From Macrobrachium rosenbergii (taxonomy: Eukaryota; Arthropoda; Malacostraca; Decapoda; Palaemonidae), in assembly GCF_040412425.1 (NCBI RefSeq), contig NC_089792.1, positions 21,182,289 through 21,246,288 on the forward strand: DNA of 64,000 nt, read 5' to 3'. Each line of letters starts with the position of its first letter. Positions within the stretch are counted from its first letter, which is position 1. The position numbers and the translations under genes are program-made. Shown one piece after another: positions 12,297-24,130 of the stretch. The notes beneath the pieces are model-generated. The model did no database searches. It saw only the letters and a program-made list of their open reading frames with translations, and was not told the DNA's origin.

Positions 12297-12310
12297 AGAA
12301 ACTATTTTAT
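12229..12310. repeat. TA tract bracketed by an 18-bp inverted repeat
   Basis: Left arm ATAAAATATTTTCTCGCA (12229-12246) and right arm TGCGAGAAACTATTTTAT (12293-12310) pair at 16 of 18 positions around a (TA)n core. CTATTTTATGAGCTC also recurs as a direct repeat at about 12302-12316 and 12372-12386. Confidence 0.85.
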
Positions 12311-13812
12311 GAGCTCAAAATCGAAGTCTCTTCCATGTATTATGCACGAATCAAAAAGCCTTCATTTGAATCTATTTTATGAGCTCTATCGATGCACCCT
12401 TAAGTGTCCTAGATAACGGTGTAAATTCCTGCATTTTATCAGTGAAACGCTGTAATGCATCTTTCTTGCATATATGAATCACAAAGTTGCTTTCACCGTA
12501 TGCCCACCTATCGAAAGATGCAATTTACTTTGTTTCTTAGATAACGTTTTTCTTATCGTATAATTCCTGTCTTTCTGATCAGTTTTAAAGAGAATTCAGT
12601 CCATGCACTTTATTGTCAGAATATGCAGATCTTCTGTTTTATATTGTATTCTCATAATTTATGGTTCGTTAAGATATTTTTCAGCTGTATTGTATCCTTT
12701 AATTTTTTAAGAAGGTTCTCAGCCTTTTATTACCACGCCCCTTTAAGAGCTGTCCTTCCCTCCACGTACCCTTGCATCTATTTGACGCTCAAATTGCTCT
12801 CCCAGATTAGGAGGAAAAAAAAAAAAGAGAAAGAGTCCATGGACACTTTAAATAATGTACAAAATAATGGTAAGCAGAGTCTTAACTAGAGTGTTTACTA
12901 TAACGTTAAAAGTATTCTTTCATTTTTTATAAACTTCTGTTAAGATATTTTTAAATTTTCCCTAGCCTGTGGAAACTTGTATCCCCCAATTGAAACCACT
13001 GGTTTATCCATTACCTCTTCACTCATTCTGTCACTGTGTTCGATATGTTTCAGTGACGGTCTAAAACATTATTGTGTCAGGTGCCTGCTTCCGTTCTTCT
13101 TTTAACTCAGCATTCAAATAACTTGCGATCCTTTCATGAACGTCTTGTTAGACAGAGTATTATCCGCAAGTAATAATGTTGCACCCCTTTGGTTGCACAC
13201 AATCATGCACTGTATTTTCCTCGTTTCACAATTACTTGACTTTCTAAGTTAAGAAGATAAAAAGCTTGAAACCTGCTGCTAAGTTCTCTAGGGAACACTT
13301 TTCTGTCATCATTGTCTTATGCTACGTTCCCAGTCTTGTTTCATGTGTTGTTTCCTTTGCATTTCGTTGAACAAAATCATGATAGTTGCCCTACCGGCTT
13401 AATGCTGGCTTGCTTATTATTCAATATGTCTTTTGGAACTTCTTTAAAATCATTAAAACCTGTCAGCCTTATTCATTTCGTACATTTTTCAGGGGATATT
13501 GATTATGGTTATGCAAGTTTAGTTCCCTTCATCTCCATTACCACCTTTTTCCTTTCATGGATACATTCCCTTTAACAGGGATCAGTAGCTTCTCAAGTAT
13601 TCGTCTCCTTGTTAATGCCAGCAACTCCTATTGTGTTTCTGTTCTTTTCCATCAATGAACGATCCCTTATTAAAAGTATTTCCCTTCATTACTACATAAG
13701 AAGAAACTTCAGTTTGAGATTTCATCCCGTTCCCCTGTATAAAATTATTTATTTTTATTTATATGTATTTAACATTTATCATGTATCCATTTTCTCTATA
13801 ATTTTCTAATTG
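12311..13812. other. Unassigned sequence
   Basis: No gene or repeat identified. Plus-strand frames of 66-88 residues at 12623-12889, 13312-13575 and 13609-13809 are hydrophobic and T-rich, as expected from AT-rich random sequence. Confidence 0.45.
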
Positions 13813-13920
<108 letters not shown>

Positions 13921-14458
13921 CCATTATCATTGTAGAACAAAGGTTAAAATGAGCTTCTTTTGCCTTCGTAAATCACATTTCATTTTGCAAGTGTCAAAAC
14001 AGTTTCTGTCCTGCAAATGGCAGGGATGTTTACTATAATATCGTTGGTGGATGCAATTATATACTGGAAATCGTCATTCGGTGTAATTATATTATCTGAC
14101 AAGATATATTATTTTTTTTTTTTCTTAAATACCTGGCACCTCACTGAAGCCAGGCCACTTCCCGTTGGATACAACGTTGCATTATTTCAGCGCTTGGTTT
14201 GACCGAGTTCTGGGAACGAACGCCATTGTTTTCGAGGTGGCGCTAATTAGCACCGGTATCACCTGTTTTGTAGAGTTCATGTCTCGTTAGCTCATGTCGG
14301 GTTTCGTCTTCGTATCCACGGTGCAGGGCGCAGTGAACGCCGGGGGGGGGGAGGTGTTGGCTGGCTCTGTTTTCAAGGGAAATTGTTTCTTTTCCTGTTA
14401 TCTGTTTTGGAGTTCTTTGGTCATTTTCGGTCACGAGCATTATAAGTTTTTAGTTTTA

Positions 14459-14462
<4 letters not shown>
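13921..14462. other. Unassigned sequence with an oligo-G run
   Basis: Nothing recognised except a run of ten G (about 14342-14351), rare in this AT-rich window. Confidence 0.5.
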
Positions 14463-14523
<61 letters not shown>

Positions 14524-14584
14524 AAGAGAAAGGAAAATATTCGGTAGCTAAGAAGTTTATGGCAGTGACAAAACGATATATATA

Positions 14585-14657
<73 letters not shown>
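14463..14657. repeat. Compound (GA)n-(TA)n microsatellite
   Basis: GA run 14463-14530 with a few A interruptions, about 45 bases of spacer, then TA 14576-14657. GA/TC next to TA is a recurrent pairing in the window. Confidence 0.95.
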
Positions 14658-14660
<3 letters not shown>

Positions 14661-14744
14661 GAATATAATAGGTATGTTTCCCAGATCTTTTTTATTTATC
14701 TTTATTGAAAGCAGATGTTATCGGCAAGGATACTGAAAGATATT

Positions 14745-14825
14745 TCGATATATATATATAAATAAATATATATAATATATATGTCATATGTATATATATA
14801 TATATGATACATATATATACATAAC
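14745..14825. repeat. Imperfect TA-rich tract
   Basis: Short interrupted TA runs, partly self-complementary (GTCATATGTATATA against TATATGATACATATAT). Confidence 0.75.
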
Positions 14826-14839
14826 TATTACTTATTAGG

Positions 14840-14925
14840 GTAAGGAAACTACCTGGAAAGAGCATCATTGAAGAAACATCCTGGTGGCAATGAAAAGGAA
14901 ATGAGCGCTAAGTTAAACTGCACGA
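14840..14925 (+). repeat. Old dispersed repeat, copy 1 (partner at 17500-17580)
   Basis: About 80 bases resemble 17500-17580 in the same orientation: AGAGCATCATT, AGAAACATCC, GGTGG and AAGTTAA occur in the same order and spacing. Similarity by eye is about three quarters. Family unknown. Confidence 0.5.
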
Positions 14926-16400
14926 TATTCTTTTCACTTATAGGATTTTGTTTACAGGACTATACACGAGGATTCATTTACTAGCTTTCATTACTTTTCA
15001 TTTGAGGGCCGTCGAAAATGTACAAAATAGATAAAAGAAAGCTGCACCGCGCCATCTTGGCTGGCGGAAATTCATAAACACATGGTCATTACTGGCGGTG
15101 ATAACATCCTTACTGCTCCACCATGGAAAAGTCAGGTACATTCAAGAGGTAGGGAGAGAGACAGCACAGATGACCCTGGCCAGGGCGACCAAAATACACG
15201 AACCACCAACAGACAAATGAAGGCTGTTTGAAGGCTTGGCATTTGACTCTTTAACAGATAGTATAGACCACAAGTCATCACTATTTCGATTGACATTTAT
15301 CACTTATATAAGTGCCATGGATGTTGGCACTAGAAAAGAAGACTGGAGGTGATAACCCTTCCTGGGCACATCGGAGATAATGTTTTCAGAGGGGATTAGT
15401 AATTAGACTTTGGTTTACAGGTGTGAACCTTTTCAAAGAATATTAAACGACATTTTGAAGCAAAGTGCCGACAAGCAGCAGGATGTCTTTGTTTCGTGAT
15501 TATATATATTATCTTGATAAGCTATATAAATATATTTAGTGATATAATATTATATATATTTTCAACAGAAAAAAATAGATAATAGATGATAGGACACACT
15601 GTTACTGAAGAGGCACCAGTTTTCCCAAGCCCTGTGCTCTGCGACCTGCGCCGTCTGACGCCTACCTTATTCCTTAAACCCAAATTCCACCTTCGCTTCG
15701 CGGTCGTCATTTTGGGAGCTATCAGGATTCCAGCCTTTCTGTAGAGGATTATTTAGAGACTTATGAAGCAACTAAGTTCTGCGACCTATTAGCAGTGCTT
15801 GAACTGCTTGAACAGCGTGAACCAAGGGCATATGAGAGTTTCCTTTTTACTGTGACACCTTTTGGGTGACTGTGAGAACTTTTTGAGTGGCCCTATATTT
15901 TTTCTTTTTTGAATATTTGCGGTGTTGTTATAAACTGTTTTTTCTCTGTGGTCGATGTTCTTGCACACCCATATCCCGTGGATTCTAAATTGTACCCATT
16001 TCGTTCAGTGTATGATATACAATTATCATGTTGAGCGTTATTTTTTTAAATCCCTATTACACTGACTTGGTAGATATTGGTAATTATGTTTATTTGCATT
16101 TTCTTATAATTCAGCGTATGTTATGCCTTTACATTTCACCAAAAGGCAGGGATTTTTAAGAAAACAGATATGACCAAATTTTCACTATGTTGTTGCTCGT
16201 TGGATGCCGAGTGTTGAATAATTTATTTTGCAATATTCTCTCTTGAAATGACTGCATCAGCACTCCTAAGCCTTCTCATCTCTTGTGATATAAATTAACC
16301 GAAGAATGCTCATTGTTGGTACTCAATAACCTTTAGTTTGTCACTGATAGCTAAAGGTTTATCAGTTAGCTGAGGATATTGATAAAGAAAAGCAAATACC
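14926..16400. other. Unassigned sequence
   Basis: No gene recognised. The slightly more GC-rich segment around 15040-15260 has no open frame of note. Confidence 0.45.
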
Positions 16401-16750
16401 TTTTAGTTTTCTGTAAAAGAAAACTCTTGAGATTGCTTTGTCTGTCCATCCGCACTTTTTCTGTCCGCCCTCAGATCTTAAAAACCACTGAGGCTAGAGG
16501 GCTGCGAATTGGTGTGTTGATCATCCACCTTCCAATCATCAAACATAACAAATTGCAGCCCTCTAGCCTCAGTGGTTTTTATTTTATTTAACGTTAAAAC
16601 TATCCGTGATCGTGCGTCTGGCAACGCTATAGAACAGGCCACCACCGGGCCGTGGCTGAAAGTTTCATGGGCCGCGGTTCATACAACATTATTCGCTGTA
16701 CAGAAAACTCGATTGCGCCGAAGAAACTTCGGCACAGATTTTACTTGTTT
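16401..16750 (+). repeat. Multi-hairpin dispersed repeat, copy B (short subtype, best H2)
   Basis: Contains hairpin H1 (AGTTTTC ... GAAAACT, about 16404-16425), the main foldback H2 (left arm 16480-16521, right arm 16538-16580, about 16-base loop) and H4 (TGCGCCGAAGAAACTTCGGC, about 16714-16733). H3 is absent: CATTATTCGCTGTAC is continuous. In H2 the outer stem reads CCACTGAGG / CCTCAGTGG, while copy D has CTACTGAGG / CCTCAGTAG, so both sides of one base pair changed together. GGGCCGTGG and ATGGGCCGCGGTTCAT add smaller palindromes. No flanking duplication. The frames at 16379-16591 and 16572-16772 translate the repeat. Confidence 0.92.
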
Positions 16751-16799
16751 TATTTGGTTTCTGACAAAATAAATTGCTTGAGGATATCAGAACTACGTA

Positions 16800-16892
<93 letters not shown>
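16751..16892. repeat. (TA)n microsatellite
   Basis: Perfect TA tract at about 16801-16892 after 50 bases of unique DNA. A 93-residue YIYI frame on each strand is repeat read-through. Confidence 0.95.
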
Positions 16893-16896
<4 letters not shown>

Positions 16897-17499
16897 TCAT
16901 ATATCACTACTTGTGACTGAAGATCGTTCTTAAACCCTGATCTTGTTTCGAGATTTGGCAGTTTATCCATTAAATTTATGGTTTAGCAGATCTTTGGTTT
17001 AGGTTTAATTAACTTTATTATTGATGTTAGTTCACATCCAAGATATTTTTATTAAACTTTTTATATTTCACATGCCACATCAGAAATTTATTTTCTTAAA
17101 AAATTTTTTTTTTTTTTGCATCAAAGGGAAGGTCCTTTGCTTTATTGGAAATACGTGACCAGTCAACTGGTGCTATATTCCTGTTAAAGTGCAACTTTTA
17201 TTTTGTCTGAAGGCATTTCCTTTTTTTTTTTTTTCCTCATAAAAATTTTACAGAGCGAACGGACCCTTACCGAAGAAGCTCCGACTCGGGTACCTTTACT
17301 GTGCCGACGCTTCGCAAACTGTCTCATTGATAATTCAAGAACATGGAACGTATCCTTAGGGGGACGGTGGGACAGGGGGTGGGAATCCTTCAAGATGTAA
17401 GTATCGATCGAACAGGATGGTGGTAATGAATTCTATTTCATAGTTCACTCATGCATATTGCCTCTAGGAAAATCCATTAAAGAATAACTGAAGAAATCA
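16893..17499. other. Unassigned sequence
   Basis: No gene recognised. The 65- and 69-residue frames at 17184-17400 lie on opposite strands of the same segment and neither has a domain. Confidence 0.45.
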
Positions 17500-17580
17500 G
17501 ATTACGGAAATTACGTAGACAGAGCATCATTTTAGAAACATCCGGGTGGAAATTAAAAAGAACTGCACACAAAGTTAACA
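17500..17580 (+). repeat. Old dispersed repeat, copy 2 (partner at 14840-14925)
   Basis: See the partner copy. Identity falls off after AAAGTTAACA. Confidence 0.5.
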
Positions 17581-18997
17581 AACAACAACGTCTTCTAGGG
17601 AACGCCCCAGAAAAATGAATTGGTTAATGGTAAAGGTATTTTTCATTTTGCCATTGCAAGACAGGTGTCCCTGGAAAGTGTCTATTCATAGCTTTGTGTA
17701 GGATGCCGTGCCTACAGTGAATAACGCAGTGGATTTTTTTATAGGGACTGACATCGCACTGTCGTGAATATGGAGGGACGCTTACTTTGCACCTGAAAAT
17801 GAGCTGTATATCATTATTTTTCCTTTTCCTAATTATTTCTTGAATATTTATTATTCGTGTCTTACTTTATGTATTTCTGGTTATTAGTTTTTCTTTTTTC
17901 CTCTTTTCATCTTCGTTGTCCTAAATTGTGTTCTCCCCACTCGGTTTTTCTCTCTTCACATGTGGCAGTGAGAGACGTCACCCTCTCTTCACCATAAATA
18001 ATAGATTATGAAGATACTGCTGGGCGACTACCAAGGTACGACATAATGTAGGATGTTGTCATCATTCCTTGGAAGTGTTTGTCGATAAATTTCACATCGA
18101 CATCATTATAATATAAAGCCGTTCCTGATGAGGATGCCCAGTTGTCATGACTGAAAAGGGATTTGCGTGATGATCTTAGGAAACTTGTGAGTCAGTGAAG
18201 ATGAAAGATCGTCGTTTTGCAGAGAGCTTTTGGTGAATGCAACTTATGAATATTTCCCAAGCATGTCGGGAATGGTCGAAGATTTTCAGCATAAACAGCT
18301 GGGAGTATTTATGAATCTGTATAAGTGACCTCAAGAGTTTCCTCTTCTTCTTCGAAAAATGACTGCAATATTCTTATTTTTTGTTACATGACGACTTGCT
18401 TCTTTTTGTACTCATGGTTGTTTCATAATTAATTTCATGTATTTTAAACATTATCATCACATCCATGACAAAACTGTTCTCTTTCCCCCCCTCCTTATAG
18501 AGATTATTTGAACTAAAAACAAGAAAAATTGTTTAGCAATGAGGTTTCTTTTCATCACCTCATATCATCAGTCCTCTTTGAAAATCACGAAGGTATTCAG
18601 ATGCCTTTCGGATGGGAGTCGCTTTGAACGCCCTCGACGCACCTGAATTATTCTAAGGGCGTTCGAACCCTTTGGCCTTGGGAGGAGACCGAGAGGTTCG
18701 TGCTCAGGTTCATCCTTAGTGCAAGAACCCCTATTGTAGGTGGGATGGGAGGGGAAGTTGCCAGAGGGGCAGAGGAGATGGGATAGGAGGGATGGAGGAG
18801 AAAGGTCAGGGAGGTTTAATTGAGCTCTGACGAGGATCATGGCCCTTGAAGCATAAACTGCCGCATTTGTAAGTGAGAGAGTTTGGCTGTGCAATTGTTG
18901 ACATGGAAGATCTCTCCTTTCTGTTTAACTATCTCAGGTTTAAAACACTATCTTTTTATAAAATGTAGCTGGTAACCCTTAAAGTTTTTTGGAATTT
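17581..18997. other. Unassigned sequence
   Basis: No gene recognised. A 108-residue minus frame (18568-18894) is not repeat-derived but shows no domain and no flanking splice-site context that I can defend; left uncalled. Confidence 0.4.
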
Positions 18998-19407
18998 ATT
19001 CACTCAGGGTAAAATGAGTATGGTTAGAGAGGCGGACACTTTGCTATCCGTGTGGATACCCTGGGATTATGTATGTAATCAACGGATAGGTTTGCTTAAA
19101 AAGCAAATGGGTGTTACAGACTAATACTCACACAAACAAACCCACATAACAGACACCTCACACGTCTCGACTGTCGACCTAACCGCGCAGCGTCTCCTCG
19201 CTGCTGGGAGAAAGGGTGCTGGTGACTGGTGCAATACATGTACATACACTACCGGGGTCTAAGCGATGACAGGCAGGGCAGCCGATCGAGACTACAAAGT
19301 CTACCCGAAAGCCAAATCAAGGTCCTTCAAAAAGAAGGCATGGTGCTTACCCCATTCAAATGGGAAAAAAACACGTTAAAAGAAGATTCACTCAGGGTAA
19401 AATGAGT
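18998..19407 (+). mobile_element. SINE-like insertion with 22-bp target-site duplication
   Basis: The 22-base sequence beginning ATTCACTCAGGGTAAAATG occurs identically at 18998-19019 and 19386-19407. The 366 bases between them (19020-19385) are more GC-balanced than the surroundings and end in an A-rich tail (GGGAAAAAAACACGTTAAAAG), so the element points along plus. A perfect duplication of this length is the mark of LINE-mediated retroposition. The head (GAGAGGCGGACACTTTGC) has no clear tRNA A/B boxes, so this is a different family from the tRNA-SINE at 4.7 and 9.2 kb. No open frame; non-autonomous. The origin of the body is not recognised. Confidence 0.85.
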
Positions 19408-20221
19408 CATGTTTCTTAATCTTGTATAGCAGTCCTGCAGACATGGAATAAGAATAACTCTGATCGCGTCAGAGCTGTCTTTAGACACAAATTCTTCGAT
19501 TGCCATTTTGTTTGCATTGAAAAATATCAATGACTATTATGAGTATCTTTTGTAAGTTCGGTCACTGACTCTCTGACACAAATACAAGGTTCTTTTGGGA
19601 GGGTGCAGTGACCTCAAAAGAGGGAAAAGTGTTCTTTGAAATATACATAGATAGATAGATAGCTCACACATCGATGAAACTTTGCACTGGCTTCCATATT
19701 TGTAAGCTGAGGAAATGCTGCAAAGAAGTCTTTTGGCTTCTTTCTCAATAAACTTCAGCGAAGAGGGTATCAGCATCGTACGTCCTGGGAGGAGAAACGA
19801 ACGCCTGAAGACTTCCTTTTACCATAGAAATTCCAAAAGAAAAAGTCCTCTTTCGCTTCGGATGTTTATTGAAGGGGGTTCTTCATGGGGTAATAACGGC
19901 TTCTATAATGGATGTCTCTTCATTCAGTATGGGATGTGCTGGCCAAAACTTTGCCTTTTACATTCAAATTGTCCACCCCGTGCAATTTTATTTCTGGGTC
20001 AACACTCAGTTAATTTAATGTTTATGGGTCAGACTTCCAGGAAGATTTCATTCATGCTGGTGAACATGTTTCCTAAAAGTCAAATCATCACTAACGAATA
20101 ACGTATCCCCTGTTTAAGAAAACCTAACGCACGACCCAAGAATTGCAGGAAGACACTCAAATTAGTCCCGAAATATATACGAGAAAAATATTGTCATAGA
20201 AGCTAAATTCAACAACTAACC
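19408..20221. other. Unassigned sequence
   Basis: Contains a short (ATAG)n run (about 19646-19662). The 128-residue plus frame 19715-20101 is the longest non-repetitive frame nearby but has no recognisable domain and mixed composition; I do not call it a gene. Confidence 0.45.
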
Positions 20222-20263
20222 TGTTGATTTTGATGTTCCATAAATGCATACACACACATATAT

Positions 20264-20343
<80 letters not shown>

Positions 20344-20375
20344 GTGTATGCATTTATGGAACATCAAAATCAACA
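20222..20375. repeat. TA tract inside a perfect 33-bp inverted repeat (foldback)
   Basis: Unique sequence at 20222-20254 (starting TGTTGATTTTGATGTTCC) is exactly the reverse complement of 20343-20375. The 88 bases between are CA/TG and TA repeats that can themselves pair. The locus is a near-continuous 150-bp palindrome. Mutually exclusive YIYI frames on both strands are by-products. Confidence 0.95.
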
Positions 20376-21720
<1,345 letters not shown>

Positions 21721-21727
21721 TAGGTAT

Positions 21728-22074
21728 AGTATTCTATAGATTCTTAGGTCGATGTAGTGTCTTTGCGGATAAGCGCAAGCTTAGTAATGCAGTGCCTGTT
21801 TCAAAGAATGGCATAACTGCAGACTGCAGTAACTACAGGCCAATTTGTATTTTCCTTGTGCTATCCAAAGTTGGAGAAAAACCTACTTTTTAAGCCAGTA
21901 TTTAAGTATGTGGAGTCTAAAGGATTTTTAGCTGATAGTCAATATGCATGCATATAAGAAGCAGTTAAGTACCTGCGATGCTCTTTTGGACTTGACAAGC
22001 CATTTGCAAGAGAACCTTGATAAGGGTTTTGAGTGTGGAATAATTCAAATAGATTTTAGTGTTGCTTGATTTAG
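21728..22074 (+). pseudogene. LINE reverse transcriptase fragment, N-terminal part (jockey/CR1-like)
   Basis: The plus-strand frame after the microsatellite reads through RT block 1: NAVPVSKNGITADCSNYRPI, as in non-LTR retrotransposons ('PIPK...NYRPIS...LSKVFE'). After a stop and frameshift it continues with the equivalents of LADSQY and CDALLDL-SHLQENLDKGFECG, up to IIQIDFS, the palm A-motif neighbourhood. It is interrupted near 22074 by an unrelated insertion and resumes near 22426. The product would have been the RNA-dependent DNA polymerase that copies the element at its target site. Multiple stops make it non-functional. The ORF 21537-21893 includes microsatellite read-through upstream and is not a real start. 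Confidence 0.85.
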
Positions 22075-22425
22075 TTAGTCTTTGGTTGTAAACTCTGTTT
22101 ACTTTATCTTTTATGAGAATTAGCTAATTTATTATTTTACTGATGTGAAAGTTTTCACTTATTGTTTTTAAATCGTATTCATTTTATGCCTAATTATTAT
22201 ATGTTGTTTATCTTACTGCATTTCTGTTGCATAGAGTCGAGCATTTCCGTTTTTATTGATATCAGGATATTGTATTGCAATATGTCACCTGTATACTAGT
22301 TTCCTGTGATAATGAATACTGTTTATTATGAAAACTTCTTTATAAAACTATGAGTAGACCTGTGTTAAAGAAAGAGTAAAATTATGTAACAGCCATTTTT
22401 AATGGAATAAAGAATTTGACTGACT
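22075..22425 (+). mobile_element. Insertion splitting the LINE reverse transcriptase
   Basis: About 350 bases with no relation to RT separate the palm A region (IIQIDFS) from the following RT block (LLYKLQNLG). It is very AT-rich and ends with TGGAATAAAGAATTTGACTG, a polyadenylation-like signal near its 3' end, as expected for the 3' end of another retroelement inserted on the plus strand. Exact edges and target duplication are not resolvable. Alternatively it is a rearranged filler acquired with the nearby 56-base duplication. Confidence 0.55.
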
Positions 22426-23460
22426 TTGACTTGAATCTTGGAGAGGGTGGATATATTTATTTACACAAGGCACTTCTTTATAAACTTCAGAATCTTGGAG
22501 AGGGTGGATATGTTTTAGGTTTGTTTCAAGATTTCTTTACAGGTAGGCAGCAGCGACTTGCTGTTAATGGCATCTTCAGCGAACCAAGACCTGTTGTGTA
22601 GGGAGTCCCACTATTTTTAATGTATGCAAGTGATACGGTTCTTGTCCTGGAAAACAAGATTGTTCAGTATGCCGATGATGCAACACTTGTAGGTGTATTA
22701 AAGTCTCCACTTATGATAAATGAAGTTGCCTTAGTCTCATTTGTGGCATGGAGCGGATTAGTAAATGGTGTAGTCGGTGGGGCATGAGGCTGAACTCTAG
22801 TAAAACGAAAACACTATTAACCTGCAGATTTCATACAGATTTTCCACCCCATCCTCCCCTCCAAGTCGATGAGACTCTGCTGAATAGTCTGAAGCTTCAA
22901 CTATTCATGTTGTCACTTTTGATTCGCATCTTACTTTTGAGAAAAATTTAATAAAAGTTCAGCAAATGCCGCACGAAAGTTGGGCATTGTACGTAAGGCC
23001 TCATATATATAACAGTGATAAAACCAGTGCAATCTGTTTTAGATAATTTGTCCTTCCTTTACTGTAATACTATTCTCCGATGTGGAGATCTGCTTCTGCC
23101 AGAGATTTATCTCTTTTAGATAGAGTGGTTTGTGGTGGTAGGTTTCTGTTTCCCAATAGTAGCAGTTATGACTTGGACCATCGAAGGATGGTCTCTTGTT
23201 TGTCAATTTTTCATAAGTCTTATTTTAATAGAGATCTTTCACATTCGCAAATGATCACTGATCCCTTTTTCCTTTCGAGAGCAACCAGACTTGCTGAACA
23301 GCAGCACCAATATTAGTAAATGTGCCTCGCTGCCGAACTTCTCAGTTGCAGAGGTCCTTTGTTCCTCAAACTGTTGGACTGTGAAACAGCCTTCGTGAGG
23401 ATGTCGTGCAGTTGAACTCAGAAGTTCAAGCGAAGGTGCAATGCATTGCTACCCTAATAT
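22426..23460 (+). pseudogene. LINE reverse transcriptase fragment, C-terminal part
   Basis: It continues the RT: LLYKLQNLGEGG..VLGL.QDF.TGRQQRLAV.G.FSEPRPVV, then the catalytic box QYADDATLVGV (YADD at about 22668-22679). Next come MERISKWCSRWGMRLNSSKT (22748 onward), a thumb-like ARKLGIVRKAS stretch and LLDRVV.GGRFLFPNSS near the C-terminus (23110-23160), ending about 23460. The order and spacing match jockey/CR1-type polymerases. Several frameshifts and stops (for example after RPVV at 22600) break it. A direct repeat, AATCTTGGAGAGGGTGGATA, at about 22434 and 22490 shows a 56-base partial duplication. Confidence 0.88.
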
Positions 23461-23676
23461 AAGTTTCCCTGTATGTTAATAAAGGACATTTTTAGCTATT
23501 TATTTATAGATTTGTTCATTTATTTTTTCTTTTCTAATAAGTGATCTTTTCTTTCTGTATTCCCCATTGCATTCTGTTACTTATTTTGAAATGAACACCC
23601 ATATTCTTTGGAAGCGTGAATTTCAAGTCAGTGGCACCTGTGGGCTTGTTCCATGAATAGGGTTCATCTGATTCTA
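23461..23676 (+). mobile_element. LINE 3' untranslated region, second copy
   Basis: It follows directly on the RT remnant and matches 1-190 of the window (see there), ending at GAATAGGGTTCATCTGATT. It links the window-edge fragment to this LINE family. Here the tail gives way to (GT)n rather than TAA repeats. Confidence 0.8.
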
Positions 23677-23915
23677 TGTGTGTGTGTGTGTGTGTGTGTA
23701 ACTATTAACCAATCCAATGAGGAACCTGGTTAAGTTTTGAAATAATCTTCCTGTAAGTGTACAGAAGTCACTATCATTCTACAAAGTGGCTCTGCACGAT
23801 TCAGCTGTAAATGTATGAATTTGGCGTATTGTAACCTTGTTTTTGTAGAAGAACTTATTGTATAAATAAATATATATAATAAATATATATATATATAAAT
23901 ATATATATGTGTGTG

Positions 23916-23946
<31 letters not shown>

Positions 23947-24130
23947 CATAAGCCTTGCCATGTACTAGTTTGGACAGAAAAAAAGGCAACTATCAGCACC
24001 ACATCGATTTGATAAAGAATTTTTTTAACAGTAGTCACTTGCATTTTATGTGTTGTACGTATAAATAAATAGATAAATAAATTTATATATAAATATATAT
24101 GTATGTGTATGTGTATGTGTGTGTATATAA
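23677..24130. repeat. Microsatellite-rich stretch (GT, TA, AAAT types)
   Basis: (GT)n at about 23677-23700, TAAA/TA/TG at 23867-23945, and ATAAAT/GTAT-type runs at 24060-24130, separated by unassigned DNA. Confidence 0.8.

Noticed and set aside
12960..13560. Decayed LINE on the minus strand
   Set aside because: T/C-rich plus strand is reminiscent of the 42-45 kb LINE, but I could not align any RT or endonuclease motif.
19715..20101. 128-residue plus frame as a possible gene
   Set aside because: No recognisable domain, no plausible splice or promoter context, and composition expected for AT-rich DNA.
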